A DNA stretch of 64,000 nt from UBA7960 sp964624065 (GTDB lineage: Bacteria; Bacteroidota; Bacteroidia; Bacteroidales; UBA7960), in NCBI GenBank assembly GCA_964624065.1, contig CAZUWF010000003.1, positions 1 to 64,000 on the forward strand, in the 5' to 3' direction. Position numbers and translations under genes: made by a program. Below are positions 9,350 to 17,663 of the stretch, piece after piece (within the stretch, counting starts at the first letter, position 1; the number at the start of each line of letters is the position of its first letter). Below the pieces are notes generated by a model. The model did no database searches. It saw nothing but the letters and a program-made list of their open reading frames with translations, and was not told the DNA's origin.

Positions 9350-9534
9350 GGAAAATAGACCAAATGGCAGAGAACAGGGAATCGTAAGCGGTATGAAGCA
9401 AATAGAATGCAGTGATTGAGCGATAGATAGAAACTTGTGATTAAGGTTAAATTATAATTTTTTATTGAAATGCTTTTGGCACCTACTGCTTTTACCCTAA
9501 CGTCTTCTGAATGCTGCACACTGCCTGCCTAATA

Positions 9535-10098
9535 CTAATCATAATTACCATCCCTGAGGGTAAACTTCTCGTACCACAAGTACCACATCAAGAAGATAAC
9601 CAAGTAAAAAAGAGTTTTGAAAATGTAGTCGTGTAAGAAGTTGAAGTGGCTGACCTCGGGAAAAGGGAGCCTTAAAATAGCCAGACCCGAAATTCTCACA
9701 ATGTTGGTTAGGTGTATTACCAAAATACCAGCGGGTATGTACCACAACTTTTTTTTCCATGGGCCTGGAAAAAAGACCATTATCACCAACCAATGCACCC
9801 ACTGTTTTAGGGTTGTGCACTCGGGGGTTACTGTTACGAAAAGTTTGTCGGGCCCTACGTGAATTCTTGCTCCAACCGCCTCCACATCAAACCCTAAGGC
9901 ATCTATAAACCAAACACTTTGCTTTAAAGCCAGCTGGGCAGTGCTTTCGAACAACCTATTTACCATCACCTCGAAAGGAAAGTATCCTAGCGTGTCTTTC
10001 CAGAGCAGATAAATAAAATGCACTGCAAACAGCAGGAACAGGAAGTACAATACGTGCCTGATGGGATGGAGGAAGTTCTTGATTTTGTTGAAATCCAT
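9535..10098 (-). CDS. Exosortase/archaeosortase family transpeptidase
   Basis: Exosortases are multi-pass membrane Cys proteases or transpeptidases that recognise a C-terminal sorting tail on exported proteins. The conserved triad can be placed: Cys94 (TPECTTLKQW), Arg135 (TNIVRISGL) and His156 (FNFLHDYIF), each at a membrane segment edge as in the family. About five hydrophobic helices are visible. I chose ATG 10098 (187 residues, starting MDFNKIKNFL) because the longer frame to 10173 is encoded by degenerate heptamer repeat. The short length resembles Bacteroidota XrtF-type proteins, but the subtype is not certain. No target protein with a PEP-CTERM-like tail is in the window. Confidence 0.82.
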   Translation of the reverse strand: MDFNKIKNFLHPIRHVLYFLFLLFAVHFIYLLWKDTLGYFPFEVMVNRLFESTAQLALKQSVWFIDALGFDVEAVGARIHVGPDKLFVTVTPECTTLKQWVHWLVIMVFFPGPWKKKLWYIPAGILVIHLTNIVRISGLAILRLPFPEVSHFNFLHDYIFKTLFYLVIFLMWYLWYEKFTLRDGNYD

Positions 10099-10099
10099 A

Positions 10100-10160
10100 A
10101 TGTAAGAGTGATAGACCGAAAGCAGGCGGTAGGCTATAGGCGGTACCCTGCAGGCAGAAA
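10100..10160. repeat. Degenerate heptamer array
   Basis: Read on the minus strand the text runs as CCGCCTA, TAGCCTA, CCGCCTG, CTTTCGG, TCTATCA. It lies directly before the exosortase start codon and is open in that frame, so automated gene callers may extend the protein into it. Confidence 0.55.
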
Positions 10161-10324
10161 GCCGCAGCTGCAAAATCTGGTTATTCTGGATTGGTTTTGA
10201 AATTGACCTCTTCTGCTCTCATTGTCATGCTCCCCATCATCCTCCCTAATTCTTGATACTTTTTCATTAACTCTTTTGGTACGCCTATTTCTTAATTTAG
10301 GGGTGAATTGACGAAAATTCAAGC

Positions 10325-10571
10325 CAAACGGTCGTTTCAGGAGCTTATTCACCGGTATGGGTAAACTTGCTTGCAAAGTGCTTTGGATGCATTCTTTTGC
10401 TCTAAGCTTCCGCAATGTTTGCTGCCACCGAACGAGGAAACTTTCTTGTTTGATCTGTAAAGCAATATTCTTTTCTTTTGGAAAACCCTTGTGCCCGCTG
10501 TAGGTTCTTAAGGCATGTTCAAGTGCAACTTGTACCGGTTTAGATCGCCAAATCCTTTTAGCCCTGCCATT
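10325..10571 (-). pseudogene. Decayed four-helix-bundle (23S-IVS family) gene
   Basis: No open frame survives, but pieces of the family appear in order when frames are joined: KGFGDLNRYKL, then GFPKEKNIALQIKQ, then RSVAANIAEA, a stop, and SKRMHPKHF. The last two correspond to the conserved SVPANIAEAWRKRRYPxHF region. At least two frameshifts and several stops are needed. It is one of four related loci in the polysaccharide region (others at 30445, 32244 and 34865). Confidence 0.7.
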
Positions 10572-10636
10572 GTTTTTCTTTAATTCTATTCCTTCTCTGC
10601 AAACCGCCTACTACCTATCACCTAATCCCCCGCCCT

Positions 10637-11665
10637 CTACACGATTGAATTAAGGAATGCCGGAAAAAAACCAGATTGACTTTTGCCAGATGCCGCCACT
10701 AGTTGATTGTAAACGTTGGTGTTGTGTATTTTCTTGCCAATGTAAAAAGGGACCAACCCCTTTGGGGCAAACGCTTTCTTGAATGCAAAAATGCCGTCGT
10801 GGGGTTGATGGCCACCACCAATTACGAACTGTTGGTGTCGGTTTTCCTTGGCCCATTCAATGATGCGATACTTGAGCAGGTCGCTCGGTCTAAGGTGAAA
10901 GTAATCTGCCATTGTGCCGCCAAGGAAAGAGTAAATGGTGCTGCCCGAAATCAAAACCAGCTCAGAGGAAACAACCTTACCTTGATGTGTGGCATGAAAG
11001 TAGTAGTAATTTCCCGAAAGGGTTTGGTTAATTTGTTGAAAAAACTCTATGCCAAAGTAGTACCTCCTGGCCGCCTGGCGCCTGTGGAGGGTGTGGTAGT
11101 AGTTTTCCAAAAACTGGTTTAGGTGCCTGCCCGTCGGGTCAGCAACAACTTCAACGCCCGAAGTAATTGCCTTTTGTACGTTTTTGCGCACCTTTGGGTC
11201 GAAGCCAATCCAGATCTCTTCGATGTGGGGCGAAAGGTCTAAGACAATGTTGTTGTTGTGATGCTCTACAGTACCGGTGAAGTGCTTTCTTGCTTCTGAT
11301 AAGAGACCAAATCGCACAAATTCCGAAACTATATTGTTTTGCTGCGCCCACCGGTCAAAGGCATCGTTAAATTTTTGATGTAGGTGCCCTGATGACACCC
11401 CTTGTTTTACCGTCGGGCCACCGTATCCGTAGGGCGTTTCTATGTGATATGCCGGTGCCATCCCTTTCGGGAAAAACGGTAAATGCGACAGGTCGTGAAG
11501 CAAAAAGTGGTAAACAATGCAGCCCTCAGGGTTATCGAACCGAAACACAGTGGCCTCAACTCCTGAGCTATTGTATAAAGCAGCGTAGTCAGGATGAGTA
11601 AAAATTTCAAAGGAGGGGTGTTTTTCCACGAGAAACCTTAGTTCTTGAGAGGTGATTATAGCCAC
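10637..11665 (-). CDS. FemAB/BioF2-like acyltransferase (GNAT superfamily)
   Basis: The 342-residue protein has the double-GNAT layout of FemAB or CelD-type proteins. An N-terminal half has FFPKGMAPAYHIETPYGYGGP, a linker is rich in basic residues (DPKVRKNVQKAITSGVEV), and the C-terminal GNAT half ends GGGHQPHDGIFAFKKAFAP. Members transfer aminoacyl or acyl groups to cell-wall or sugar substrates, and related genes often accompany exosortase or exopolysaccharide loci. Here it lies between the exosortase gene and the PglE-like aminotransferase. A role in adding an acyl or amino-acyl group to the glycan is inferred, not shown. Confidence 0.75.
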   Translation of the reverse strand: MAIITSQELRFLVEKHPSFEIFTHPDYAALYNSSGVEATVFRFDNPEGCIVYHFLLHDLSHLPFFPKGMAPAYHIETPYGYGGPTVKQGVSSGHLHQKFNDAFDRWAQQNNIVSEFVRFGLLSEARKHFTGTVEHHNNNIVLDLSPHIEEIWIGFDPKVRKNVQKAITSGVEVVADPTGRHLNQFLENYYHTLHRRQAARRYYFGIEFFQQINQTLSGNYYYFHATHQGKVVSSELVLISGSTIYSFLGGTMADYFHLRPSDLLKYRIIEWAKENRHQQFVIGGGHQPHDGIFAFKKAFAPKGLVPFYIGKKIHNTNVYNQLVAASGKSQSGFFPAFLNSIV

Positions 11666-12223
11666 ATTGATATATTATTATCCGCAGATAATCCCGAGTT
11701 GTTGCAAAGGTGAAAACATATAATATTGTCCCGTTTTTAAAGGTTGGAAATAATCTGCTCGTTTTGTGTGTACTCCTGTGGTGCACAAATTGGATAAAAG
11801 GCCCAACTTGAAATAGGTTGCTATGAGGTAGTGAAAAACCCTGCACTACATACTCGTCTGCTAACCATTTGGTTGTTTTTATTTCCTGGATGATTTAAGC
11901 AAAGCTTACAAAACCGGCAAGGTAACCTCTTTCAGTGTGTTTCCAGTTCAGAATACATTAGGTGTTTTTAGCCTTTGGAGGGGATTCCCCTTTGGGTAAA
12001 CTTGCATTGAAGGATCTCTTGATAAACTGGGTCAATTAAACCCAAATTCGAAATATAGTGTTGCAAAACAAGTCTTTGTTATTATAGATCTTTCCTTATG
12101 GAAGCAATTTCCAATAGTTTTATCGGTTTTCTTAATCGTTTTTCATCTGTGTTTGCCAGGATAAAAAAGCCTGTGTGCGATTGTGAAAAATTTTGTTGGC
12201 TTGGAAAATGGCCACCATTATTC
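11666..12223. other. Intergenic stretch with no gene recognised
   Basis: These 558 bp separate the FemAB-like and aminotransferase genes. I checked both strands for tRNA-like arms, four-helix-bundle remnants and family motifs and found none. Short open frames exist (for example 11607-11846 minus) but look like chance. Confidence 0.5.
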
Positions 12224-13369
12224 TCACCCCAAATGCTTACCGCCTAGCGTATTCACCAAAATTTCCTCAATCCTGCTTCTCTCTTCGTGGGTTAGCGACG
12301 ATCCGGAGGGGAGGCACAGGCCTTTGTCGAAGAGTTCTTCTGCCACTGTGCCGCCGTAGTATGGGCAGCCATCAAAAACTGGTTGCAGGTGCATTGGCTT
12401 CCACAGGGGGCGGGCTTCAATGTTATGCTCCTCAAGGGCGAGGCGTATGTGTTCGCGTGTTACGCCCTCGGTTTGGGTGGGGTCAACCAGAATGGTTGTG
12501 AGCCAACGATTGCTGAAATACCCCGGCGGCTCCTCCACAAAGGTGATGCCGGGAGTGGTGGCCAGTAGCCGCCAGTACCACTGGTAGTTGGCCCTGCGCT
12601 GCTCGATGCGCAGGGGTAGCGCCGTCATTTGTCCGCGCCCTATGCCTGCCAAAACATTGCTCATACGGTAGTTGTATCCCACTTCGGAATGTTGGTAATG
12701 CGGTGCATTGTCGCGCGCTTGGGTGGCAAGGAAGCGGGCCTTCTGAACAAGCTGCCCTTTGGTCGAAAGCAGTGCTCCCCCGCCACTGGTGGTTATTATC
12801 TTGTTTCCGTTGAACGATAGTATCCCAATTTCGCCAAAGGTTCCGCACTTTTGGCCGTTAATGTGCGAGCCCAGCGCTTCAGCGGCATCCTCGATAATAG
12901 GTATTTCGTAATTGTTGGCAATTTGCATAATGGCCTCCATATTGGCGGGCATCCCGTAAAGGTGAACGGGGATGATGGCTTTTGGCTTTTTGCCCTTGGC
13001 CTTTTGCTCATAGAGGGCCGACTCCAGTGCATTGGGGCACATATTCCAGGTGTGCGGTTCGGAATCGATGAACACCGGGGTAGCTCCTATGTACTTTGTG
13101 GGGTTGGCGGTGGCCGAGAAGGTAAGGCTCTGGCAAAAAACCACATCGCCGGGCTGCACACCCAAGAGTACGAGTGAAAGGTGTATGGCAGCCGTGCCCG
13201 AGGTAAGCACCGCAGCGTGGGGTGCGCCGGTGAATTGTTGCAAGTCTTGCTCGAAGCCATTAACGTTGGGGCCAAGTGGGGCAATCCAGTTGGTGTCGAA
13301 GGCCTGTTTCACGAAGTCCTGCTCGGTACCGCCCATGTGCGGCGGCGAAAGGTAAATGCGGGAGGGCAT
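12224..13369 (-). CDS. DegT/DnrJ/EryC1/StrS aminotransferase (PglE-like)
   Basis: A PLP enzyme that should transfer an amino group to C4 of the UDP-4-keto-6-deoxy sugar made by the PglF-like dehydratase. The fold type I blocks are clear: TSGTAAIHL (56-64), EDAAEALGS (160-168), and the cofactor lysine at position 190 in SFNGNKIITTSGGGAL. The 381-residue length is standard. It is followed by PglD- and PglC-like genes transcribed just before it, so the four enzymes form a bacillosamine-type set. Assignment to the exact sugar (diNAcBac or a 4-amino-4,6-dideoxy relative) is inference. Confidence 0.9.
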   Translation of the reverse strand: MPSRIYLSPPHMGGTEQDFVKQAFDTNWIAPLGPNVNGFEQDLQQFTGAPHAAVLTSGTAAIHLSLVLLGVQPGDVVFCQSLTFSATANPTKYIGATPVFIDSEPHTWNMCPNALESALYEQKAKGKKPKAIIPVHLYGMPANMEAIMQIANNYEIPIIEDAAEALGSHINGQKCGTFGEIGILSFNGNKIITTSGGGALLSTKGQLVQKARFLATQARDNAPHYQHSEVGYNYRMSNVLAGIGRGQMTALPLRIEQRRANYQWYWRLLATTPGITFVEEPPGYFSNRWLTTILVDPTQTEGVTREHIRLALEEHNIEARPLWKPMHLQPVFDGCPYYGGTVAEELFDKGLCLPSGSSLTHEERSRIEEILVNTLGGKHLG

Positions 13370-13373
13370 GATG

Positions 13374-13422
13374 GGGTGATGGGTTGTTGGTAATAAGTGA
13401 TTGGTAACTGGCGATTAGTGGG
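13374..13422. repeat. Degenerate heptamer array, 7 units
   Basis: Units GGGTGAT, GGGTTGT, TGGTAAT, AAGTGAT, TGGTAAC, TGGCGAT and TAGTGGG lie immediately upstream of the aminotransferase start codon at 13369. They occupy the position where a promoter or leader would be expected. Confidence 0.75.
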
Positions 13423-13753
13423 AAAAGGCAGGAATTGGAAATAGAGTTTAATTGTCAATTATTCTCCATTCACTACTCCCTGTTCACTGTTTTTTCACCA
13501 AAGAGGCCAATGAAATTGCATTTATGCCATCAGGTAGGCAATGGCTCCTGCCTATGCCGGCAATTATGTTAAATGGTTTGGGAAATTTCATTATGGCAGT
13601 ACCTATGTTTTTCGCAAATTCTTTATGTTTTCAGCGGCTTCGCCGATTTATTCCACGCAGAGTTTATTTCATTGGAGGCATAATGGCAATATGGTTTCTG
13701 CATAATGGTGTCGACTCCAAAACCACGCCAATCGTAATTTCGTAATATTTTTT
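13423..13753. other. Intergenic stretch with an imperfect inverted repeat, no gene recognised
   Basis: About 330 bp between the PglD- and PglE-like genes. The text TAGGCA near 13537 and TGCCTA near 13550 can pair to a short hairpin. No protein family is recognised in either strand, although a + strand frame is open from 13452 to 13745. Confidence 0.4.
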
Positions 13754-14365
13754 TCATTGAAAATTTTCCAATGTCTTTACCTTCCTTCCAGGATTGCCAA
13801 CCACCACGGCATAATCTTCAACGTCGCAGGTTATTACCGCGCCGGCTCCTATGGTTGCCCACTTGCCTATTTTTATGTTGGGGATTACAACCGCTCCCGA
13901 ACCGATGTGGGTTCCCTCGCCCACCCAAACGCCACCCGATAGTGTTGCATTGGGCGAAATGTGCACGAAATTGCCGAGGGTGCAATCGTGGTCAATGGAG
14001 GCAGCGGTATTAACAATAACGTGATTTCCAATTTTGGTGCCGGCGTTTATTATGGCATTTCCCATAACAACGCTTCCTTTGCCTATCTGAGCCCGTTTAG
14101 AAACAGTGGCGATTGGATGTATGATTGCCTGAGCAAAGCTCGATGGATGTTTCTGGGCGAGTTTGTGCCTTACTTGGTTGTTACCTACAGAAATTATCAA
14201 GTTGCCTGTAACATTTTTGGTGCTGTCATAACTGCCAAGGACTGAATACCCTATCAGCTCTTTTATTGCGGGGTTGTCGTCGAAAAGACCCTCAACGGGT
14301 ATTTCCAACAACTCTAGAATTTCGATGATCACTTTGGCGTGACCACTTGCTCCGTAAAGGTACAT
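13754..14365 (-). CDS. Sugar O/N-acetyltransferase of the NeuD/PglD family
   Basis: Predicted to acetylate the 4-amino group of the nucleotide sugar produced by the PglE-like enzyme, using acetyl-CoA. The N-terminal nucleotide-sugar binding part starts MYLYGASGHAK, and the C-terminal half is a left-handed beta-helix of hexapeptide repeats (VVMGNAIINAG, VHISPNATLSGG). The His in SIDHDC is residue 126 from the chosen start, close to the catalytic His125 of C. jejuni PglD. I chose ATG 14365 because the fold begins there; an ATG at 14389 adds eight residues. It is transcribed directly after the PglC-like gene. Confidence 0.9.
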   Translation of the reverse strand: MYLYGASGHAKVIIEILELLEIPVEGLFDDNPAIKELIGYSVLGSYDSTKNVTGNLIISVGNNQVRHKLAQKHPSSFAQAIIHPIATVSKRAQIGKGSVVMGNAIINAGTKIGNHVIVNTAASIDHDCTLGNFVHISPNATLSGGVWVGEGTHIGSGAVVIPNIKIGKWATIGAGAVITCDVEDYAVVVGNPGRKVKTLENFQ

Positions 14366-14435
14366 TTTTGGATATTTTTGTTGGAACACGGATTATTTGC
14401 TAAATGAACACCGTTGGCTACTGCTGGGGCTCTTA

Positions 14436-14484
14436 CACGTCGCCCATTATCAATCCCAGTCACCTTACGCTAATCACCAGTTTC
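14436..14484. repeat. Degenerate heptamer array
   Basis: ACGTCGC, CCATTAT, CAATCCC, AGTCACC, TTACGCT, AATCACC and AGTTTCC follow one another between the PglD-like gene and the end of the PglC-like gene. The array slightly overlaps the last codons of the latter. Confidence 0.6.
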
Positions 14485-15079
14485 CCCGAAAAGGCTCTGT
14501 AAACCCACCATCGCTTGCGTTTATGCCCTCGCGCTTAAATACTTTTAATATTGTGCGGCGCAGTATTTTTACATCGAGGCAAAGGCTCACGTTTTCAACG
14601 TACCAAACGTCATATTGGAATTTTTCTTGCCAACCTATGGCATTGCGGCCGTTTACTTGAGCCCAACCGGTAATGCCGGGGCGCACTTCGTGGCGTCGGG
14701 CTTGCTCTTGGCTGTATTTAGTCAGGTACTCCACCAGTAAGGGGCGAGGACCAACAAGGCTCATATCGCCTTTTATTACGTTAATGAGCTGGGGCAGTTC
14801 GTCGAGCGATGATTTACGCACCAGCTTGCCCACCTTGGTTATGCGCCGGGAGTCGGACATCAGGTTGCCATACTCATCGCGGGCATTGGTCATGGTGCGG
14901 AATTTCACCAGCCTGAAAATCTTTCCGCCCCGCCCGGGCCTTGGCTGCACGAAAAACGGCCAGCCCCGCAGCGAAACTGCCAACAAAGCTGCCACCAACA
15001 CCACCACCGGCAGCGCTACAACCAATCCAATCAGGGAAAGGGCGAGGTCAAGGGGGCGTTTGAATTGAGTTTTATACAT
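14474..15079 (-). CDS. Undecaprenyl-phosphate phosphoglycosyltransferase (PglC-like bacterial sugar transferase)
   Basis: The enzyme moves a phospho-sugar from a UDP-sugar to undecaprenyl phosphate, starting each repeat unit at the inner face of the membrane. The single re-entrant hydrophobic helix is at about residues 12-36. The catalytic Asp-Glu dyad is at 93-94 in KSSLDELPQL, followed by VGPRPLLVEYL and RPGITGWAQVNGRN. At 201 residues it is the small PglC form without the polytopic N-terminus of WcaJ. Its first 176 bp recur at 16309-16484 beyond the fic gene. Together with the PglF, PglE and PglD-like genes it suggests initiation with a bacillosamine-like sugar. Confidence 0.93.
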   Translation of the reverse strand: MYKTQFKRPLDLALSLIGLVVALPVVVLVAALLAVSLRGWPFFVQPRPGRGGKIFRLVKFRTMTNARDEYGNLMSDSRRITKVGKLVRKSSLDELPQLINVIKGDMSLVGPRPLLVEYLTKYSQEQARRHEVRPGITGWAQVNGRNAIGWQEKFQYDVWYVENVSLCLDVKILRRTILKVFKREGINASDGGFTEPFRGNW

Positions 15080-15080
15080 T
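14905..15080. repeat. 176-bp direct repeat, copy A (5' end of the PglC-like gene)
   Basis: This segment, covering the first codons of the intact PglC-like gene, matches 16309-16484 along its whole length without gaps and with 11 mismatches by eye. The two copies bracket the oppositely oriented fic gene. Confidence 0.93.
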
Positions 15081-15168
15081 ATATTTGGCTATGGCAATGT
15101 GAAAAATCAAAAAAATGATAATGAAATGAAAAAATATATGCAAAAGAGGAATATAATGTTAAAAAAAA

Positions 15169-15199
15169 TTGATTTTCTATACAAAACAACTTACATTTG
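15169..15199 (+). promoter_or_regulatory. Bacteroidota-type promoter of the fic gene
   Basis: A -33 TTG at 15169-15171 and a -7 box TACATTTG at 15192-15199 are separated by 20 bp, the expected spacing for the phylum. The fic ATG lies 28 bp further on. It is the most complete promoter in the window and indicates that fic is transcribed independently of the polysaccharide operon. Confidence 0.7.
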
Positions 15200-15226
15200 T
15201 AAAGAAATTGGCATAATCTTTACACA

Positions 15227-16303
15227 ATGGGAAATCAAGAATGGAAATTGGCCGAGTTGCCATTAAATTATGATATTGAAAGCAAAAGGATTTTAAAGGC
15301 TTTACCATCTGCGCACGCTTCATTGGCAGAGTTAAAGGGCATAGCTTCAACAATACCCAATCAAACTATTTTGCTAAACACCCTTGGGCTGCAAGAAGCC
15401 AAAGATAGCTCGGCAATCGAAAACATTATTACCACCCACGATGACCTATACAAATCGGAATTAAATCTTGGCACTTTTAATTCGCTGAACACCAAGGAGG
15501 TGCAGAATTACATATCTGCGCTAAAAAAAGGGTTTGAGTTGGTAAAGAAAAATGGTTTTCTGAGTACTAGGGTAATTCTTGAAATACAAGAAGAACTTGA
15601 AAACAATAATGCAGGGTTTAGAAAATTACCAGGAACCGCCCTGAAGAACTCCATAACGGGTCAAACTGTTTATACTCCTCCTCAAGATTACGAAGAGATT
15701 ACTAGGTTAATGACAAACCTCGAAAGTTTTATCAACGATGATGAGCTGAGCGATTACGACCCTCTGGTGAAAATGGCAATTATTCACTACCAATTTGAAA
15801 GCATCCATCCGTTTTATGATGGCAACGGACGCACGGGGAGAATAATTAACATCTTATACCTCATTATTCAAGAACTTCAAAATCTGCCAATATTGTATTT
15901 AAGTAACTACATTATAAAAAACAAGGCCGATTACTACAGATTGCTGAAAGAAGTAAGAGAAAAGAATAATTGGGAAGAATGGCTGCTCTTTATGATTAAT
16001 GGAGTTGAAATTACTTCAAAAGAAACTATTGCGTTAATTATTCAAATTCGTGATTTAATGATGCAATTTAAGCATACCCTGAGAAACAACTACAAGTTTT
16101 ACAGCCAAGACCTTTTGAACAACTTATTTAAACATCCTTACACGAAAATCGAATTCATTGTGAGGGATTTAAAGGTTTCGAGAATTACCGCGGCCAATTA
16201 TCTGAATAAATTATCGGAAGATGGTTTTTTAAGAAAAGAAAAGTTGGGTACAGGAAATTATTATGTAAACCAACCACTGTTTGATAAGTTATCAAAACGA
16301 TGA
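15227..16303 (+). CDS. Fic family protein with N-terminal inhibitory motif
   Basis: Fic proteins usually transfer AMP from ATP to hydroxyl side chains of target proteins. The active-site loop HPFYDGNGRTGR is intact at residues 194-205. An inhibitory-helix motif [S/T]xxxE[G/N] is visible as SSAIEN at 61-66, so it should be a self-inhibited class II type. An N-terminal Fic/DOC domain precedes the core, and a winged-helix-like C-terminus (about 290-355, SRITAANYLNKLSEDGFL) follows. It is the only + strand gene inside the polysaccharide locus and has an A/T-rich codon style unlike its neighbours. A 176-bp direct repeat brackets it, so it was probably brought in by recombination. Confidence 0.92.
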   Translation: MGNQEWKLAELPLNYDIESKRILKALPSAHASLAELKGIASTIPNQTILLNTLGLQEAKDSSAIENIITTHDDLYKSELNLGTFNSLNTKEVQNYISALKKGFELVKKNGFLSTRVILEIQEELENNNAGFRKLPGTALKNSITGQTVYTPPQDYEEITRLMTNLESFINDDELSDYDPLVKMAIIHYQFESIHPFYDGNGRTGRIINILYLIIQELQNLPILYLSNYIIKNKADYYRLLKEVREKNNWEEWLLFMINGVEITSKETIALIIQIRDLMMQFKHTLRNNYKFYSQDLLNNLFKHPYTKIEFIVRDLKVSRITAANYLNKLSEDGFLRKEKLGTGNYYVNQPLFDKLSKR

Positions 16304-16308
16304 CAAAC

Positions 16309-16484
16309 TCACCGGCCAGAAAACCTTTCCGCCCCGCCCGGGCCTTGGCTGCACGAAAAACGGCCAGCCCCTCAGCGAAACTGCCAACAATGCTGCCACC
16401 GGCACTACCACCGGCAGCGCTACAACCAATCCAATCAGGGAAAGGGCGAGGTCGAGTGGGCGTTTGAAGTGAGTTTTATACATT
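16309..16484 (-). pseudogene. Truncated 5' copy of the PglC-like gene (direct repeat copy B)
   Basis: The first 55 or so codons of the sugar transferase (MYKTHFKRPLDLALSLIGLV and on) are present, then the frame runs into unrelated sequence 6 bp from the fic stop. There are 11 differences from copy A over 176 bp. Its ATG is 5 bp from the stop of the glycosyltransferase gene at 16488, the spacing expected in the operon, so this is probably the original position of the gene. Confidence 0.9.
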
Positions 16485-16487
16485 TAG

Positions 16488-17642
16488 TTACAATAGGTTT
16501 TTATAGAAACTTACCCACTCCTTGGTAATTTGAAAACCGCTGAAGTTCTCAATTGCCCAAGCCCTGCCCTTGGTGCCCATTTTGCCTCGAAGTTCTGCCG
16601 ATTTACCAAGTGTGAGCATCTTCTCAGACAAATCGTTAACTCCACCCACCGAATGCCTCAGCCCTGTCTCTTCGGGGATCATTGCATCCATTAAACCGTA
16701 CGTGTCGCTGCAAATAACGGGCAAACCAAGACAAGATGCCTCCAAAACGCTGGTACCAAAGCCCTCGCGATAACTAGGGAGACAAAAAACGTCAAAACTT
16801 TGCATGGTAATTTCAGGTGTGGATGTTGGCCCGAGGTAGGTTGTATTTGACTTATTTATGTTTGGGTAGCGGTTTAGCCAGGAAATGATGTTCGCCTCGT
16901 CGGGGCCAACTATTAAAAGATGAGCACCGGGCATTATTGCCACCAAGTGGTTGAAGGCTCCAAACAGGTCGACCAGGCCTTTGTCTTTGTTTAGCCTACC
17001 CATAAAGCCAAATACCACTTTCTTGTCAAGTCCAAGTTCCTGACGAATGCTTTGCCTTACCATTGGCGAAGGACTAAAGCGCTCGTGATTAACGCCTGCT
17101 ATTGAGCCATAGCCAAGTACCAGCGACTTCTTTTCGGAGACTATATTGTTTTTTACCAAAAACCCGCGCTGCGACTCGCCATCTACCAATATGTGAGTGT
17201 TTAGACTGGATATTATTTTGTCAAGGGTCATTAACAAATGCTTGAACATCCCTTTTTGGGTGTGCCAAACCTGACCTGTGAATGTGTGAATCCTGTTTGG
17301 GGTTCGAACGAGAAAAGAAGCAAATGCGCAAACAAGACCGGCTTTTGGGGTTAATGAGTGGGTTGCAAAAAAATTACCGCCTCGCAAATAGCGCATTAAC
17401 TTAAACACGCTAACAATATCGCGAAATAAAGTTATGGATCGATTTATTGGAATTGACTCAACACCAGAGAGGTTAAGGTTGCCAAATGATAAAATATTAT
17501 CGGCGGTAAAATTACCCACCAGGTAAACATCAAAATGCTCCGACAAAGCCTTTATATGATCTTGTAAAAACGCCCTCACTGTCATTTCGGACGAAACAAC
17601 GAAACATATTTTTCTTTTCAATATTGTATGATTTAATACCAC
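16488..17642 (-). CDS. Glycosyltransferase family 4 protein (PglA/CapM-like)
   Basis: A cytosolic GT-B enzyme that adds a sugar to the lipid-linked acceptor. The N-terminal half has ATHSLTPKAGL and HTFTGQVW, typical of the group that acts second, directly after a PglC-like initiator. The C-terminal nucleotide-binding half has GFMGRLNKDKGL and the EX7E-like YREGFGTSVLEAS. The 384-residue length is usual. In transcription order it comes immediately before the truncated pglC copy, so it may act on the first sugar. The exact donor (UDP-GalNAc in PglA) is inference. Confidence 0.88.
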   Translation of the reverse strand: MVLNHTILKRKICFVVSSEMTVRAFLQDHIKALSEHFDVYLVGNFTADNILSFGNLNLSGVESIPINRSITLFRDIVSVFKLMRYLRGGNFFATHSLTPKAGLVCAFASFLVRTPNRIHTFTGQVWHTQKGMFKHLLMTLDKIISSLNTHILVDGESQRGFLVKNNIVSEKKSLVLGYGSIAGVNHERFSPSPMVRQSIRQELGLDKKVVFGFMGRLNKDKGLVDLFGAFNHLVAIMPGAHLLIVGPDEANIISWLNRYPNINKSNTTYLGPTSTPEITMQSFDVFCLPSYREGFGTSVLEASCLGLPVICSDTYGLMDAMIPEETGLRHSVGGVNDLSEKMLTLGKSAELRGKMGTKGRAWAIENFSGFQITKEWVSFYKNLL

Positions 17643-17663
17643 CGTAAACGATACAGGGTTTTT

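Noticed and set aside
11607..11846. Small minus-strand gene upstream of the FemAB-like gene
   Set aside because: It overlaps the FemAB-like start, shows no family features, and has no start signal.
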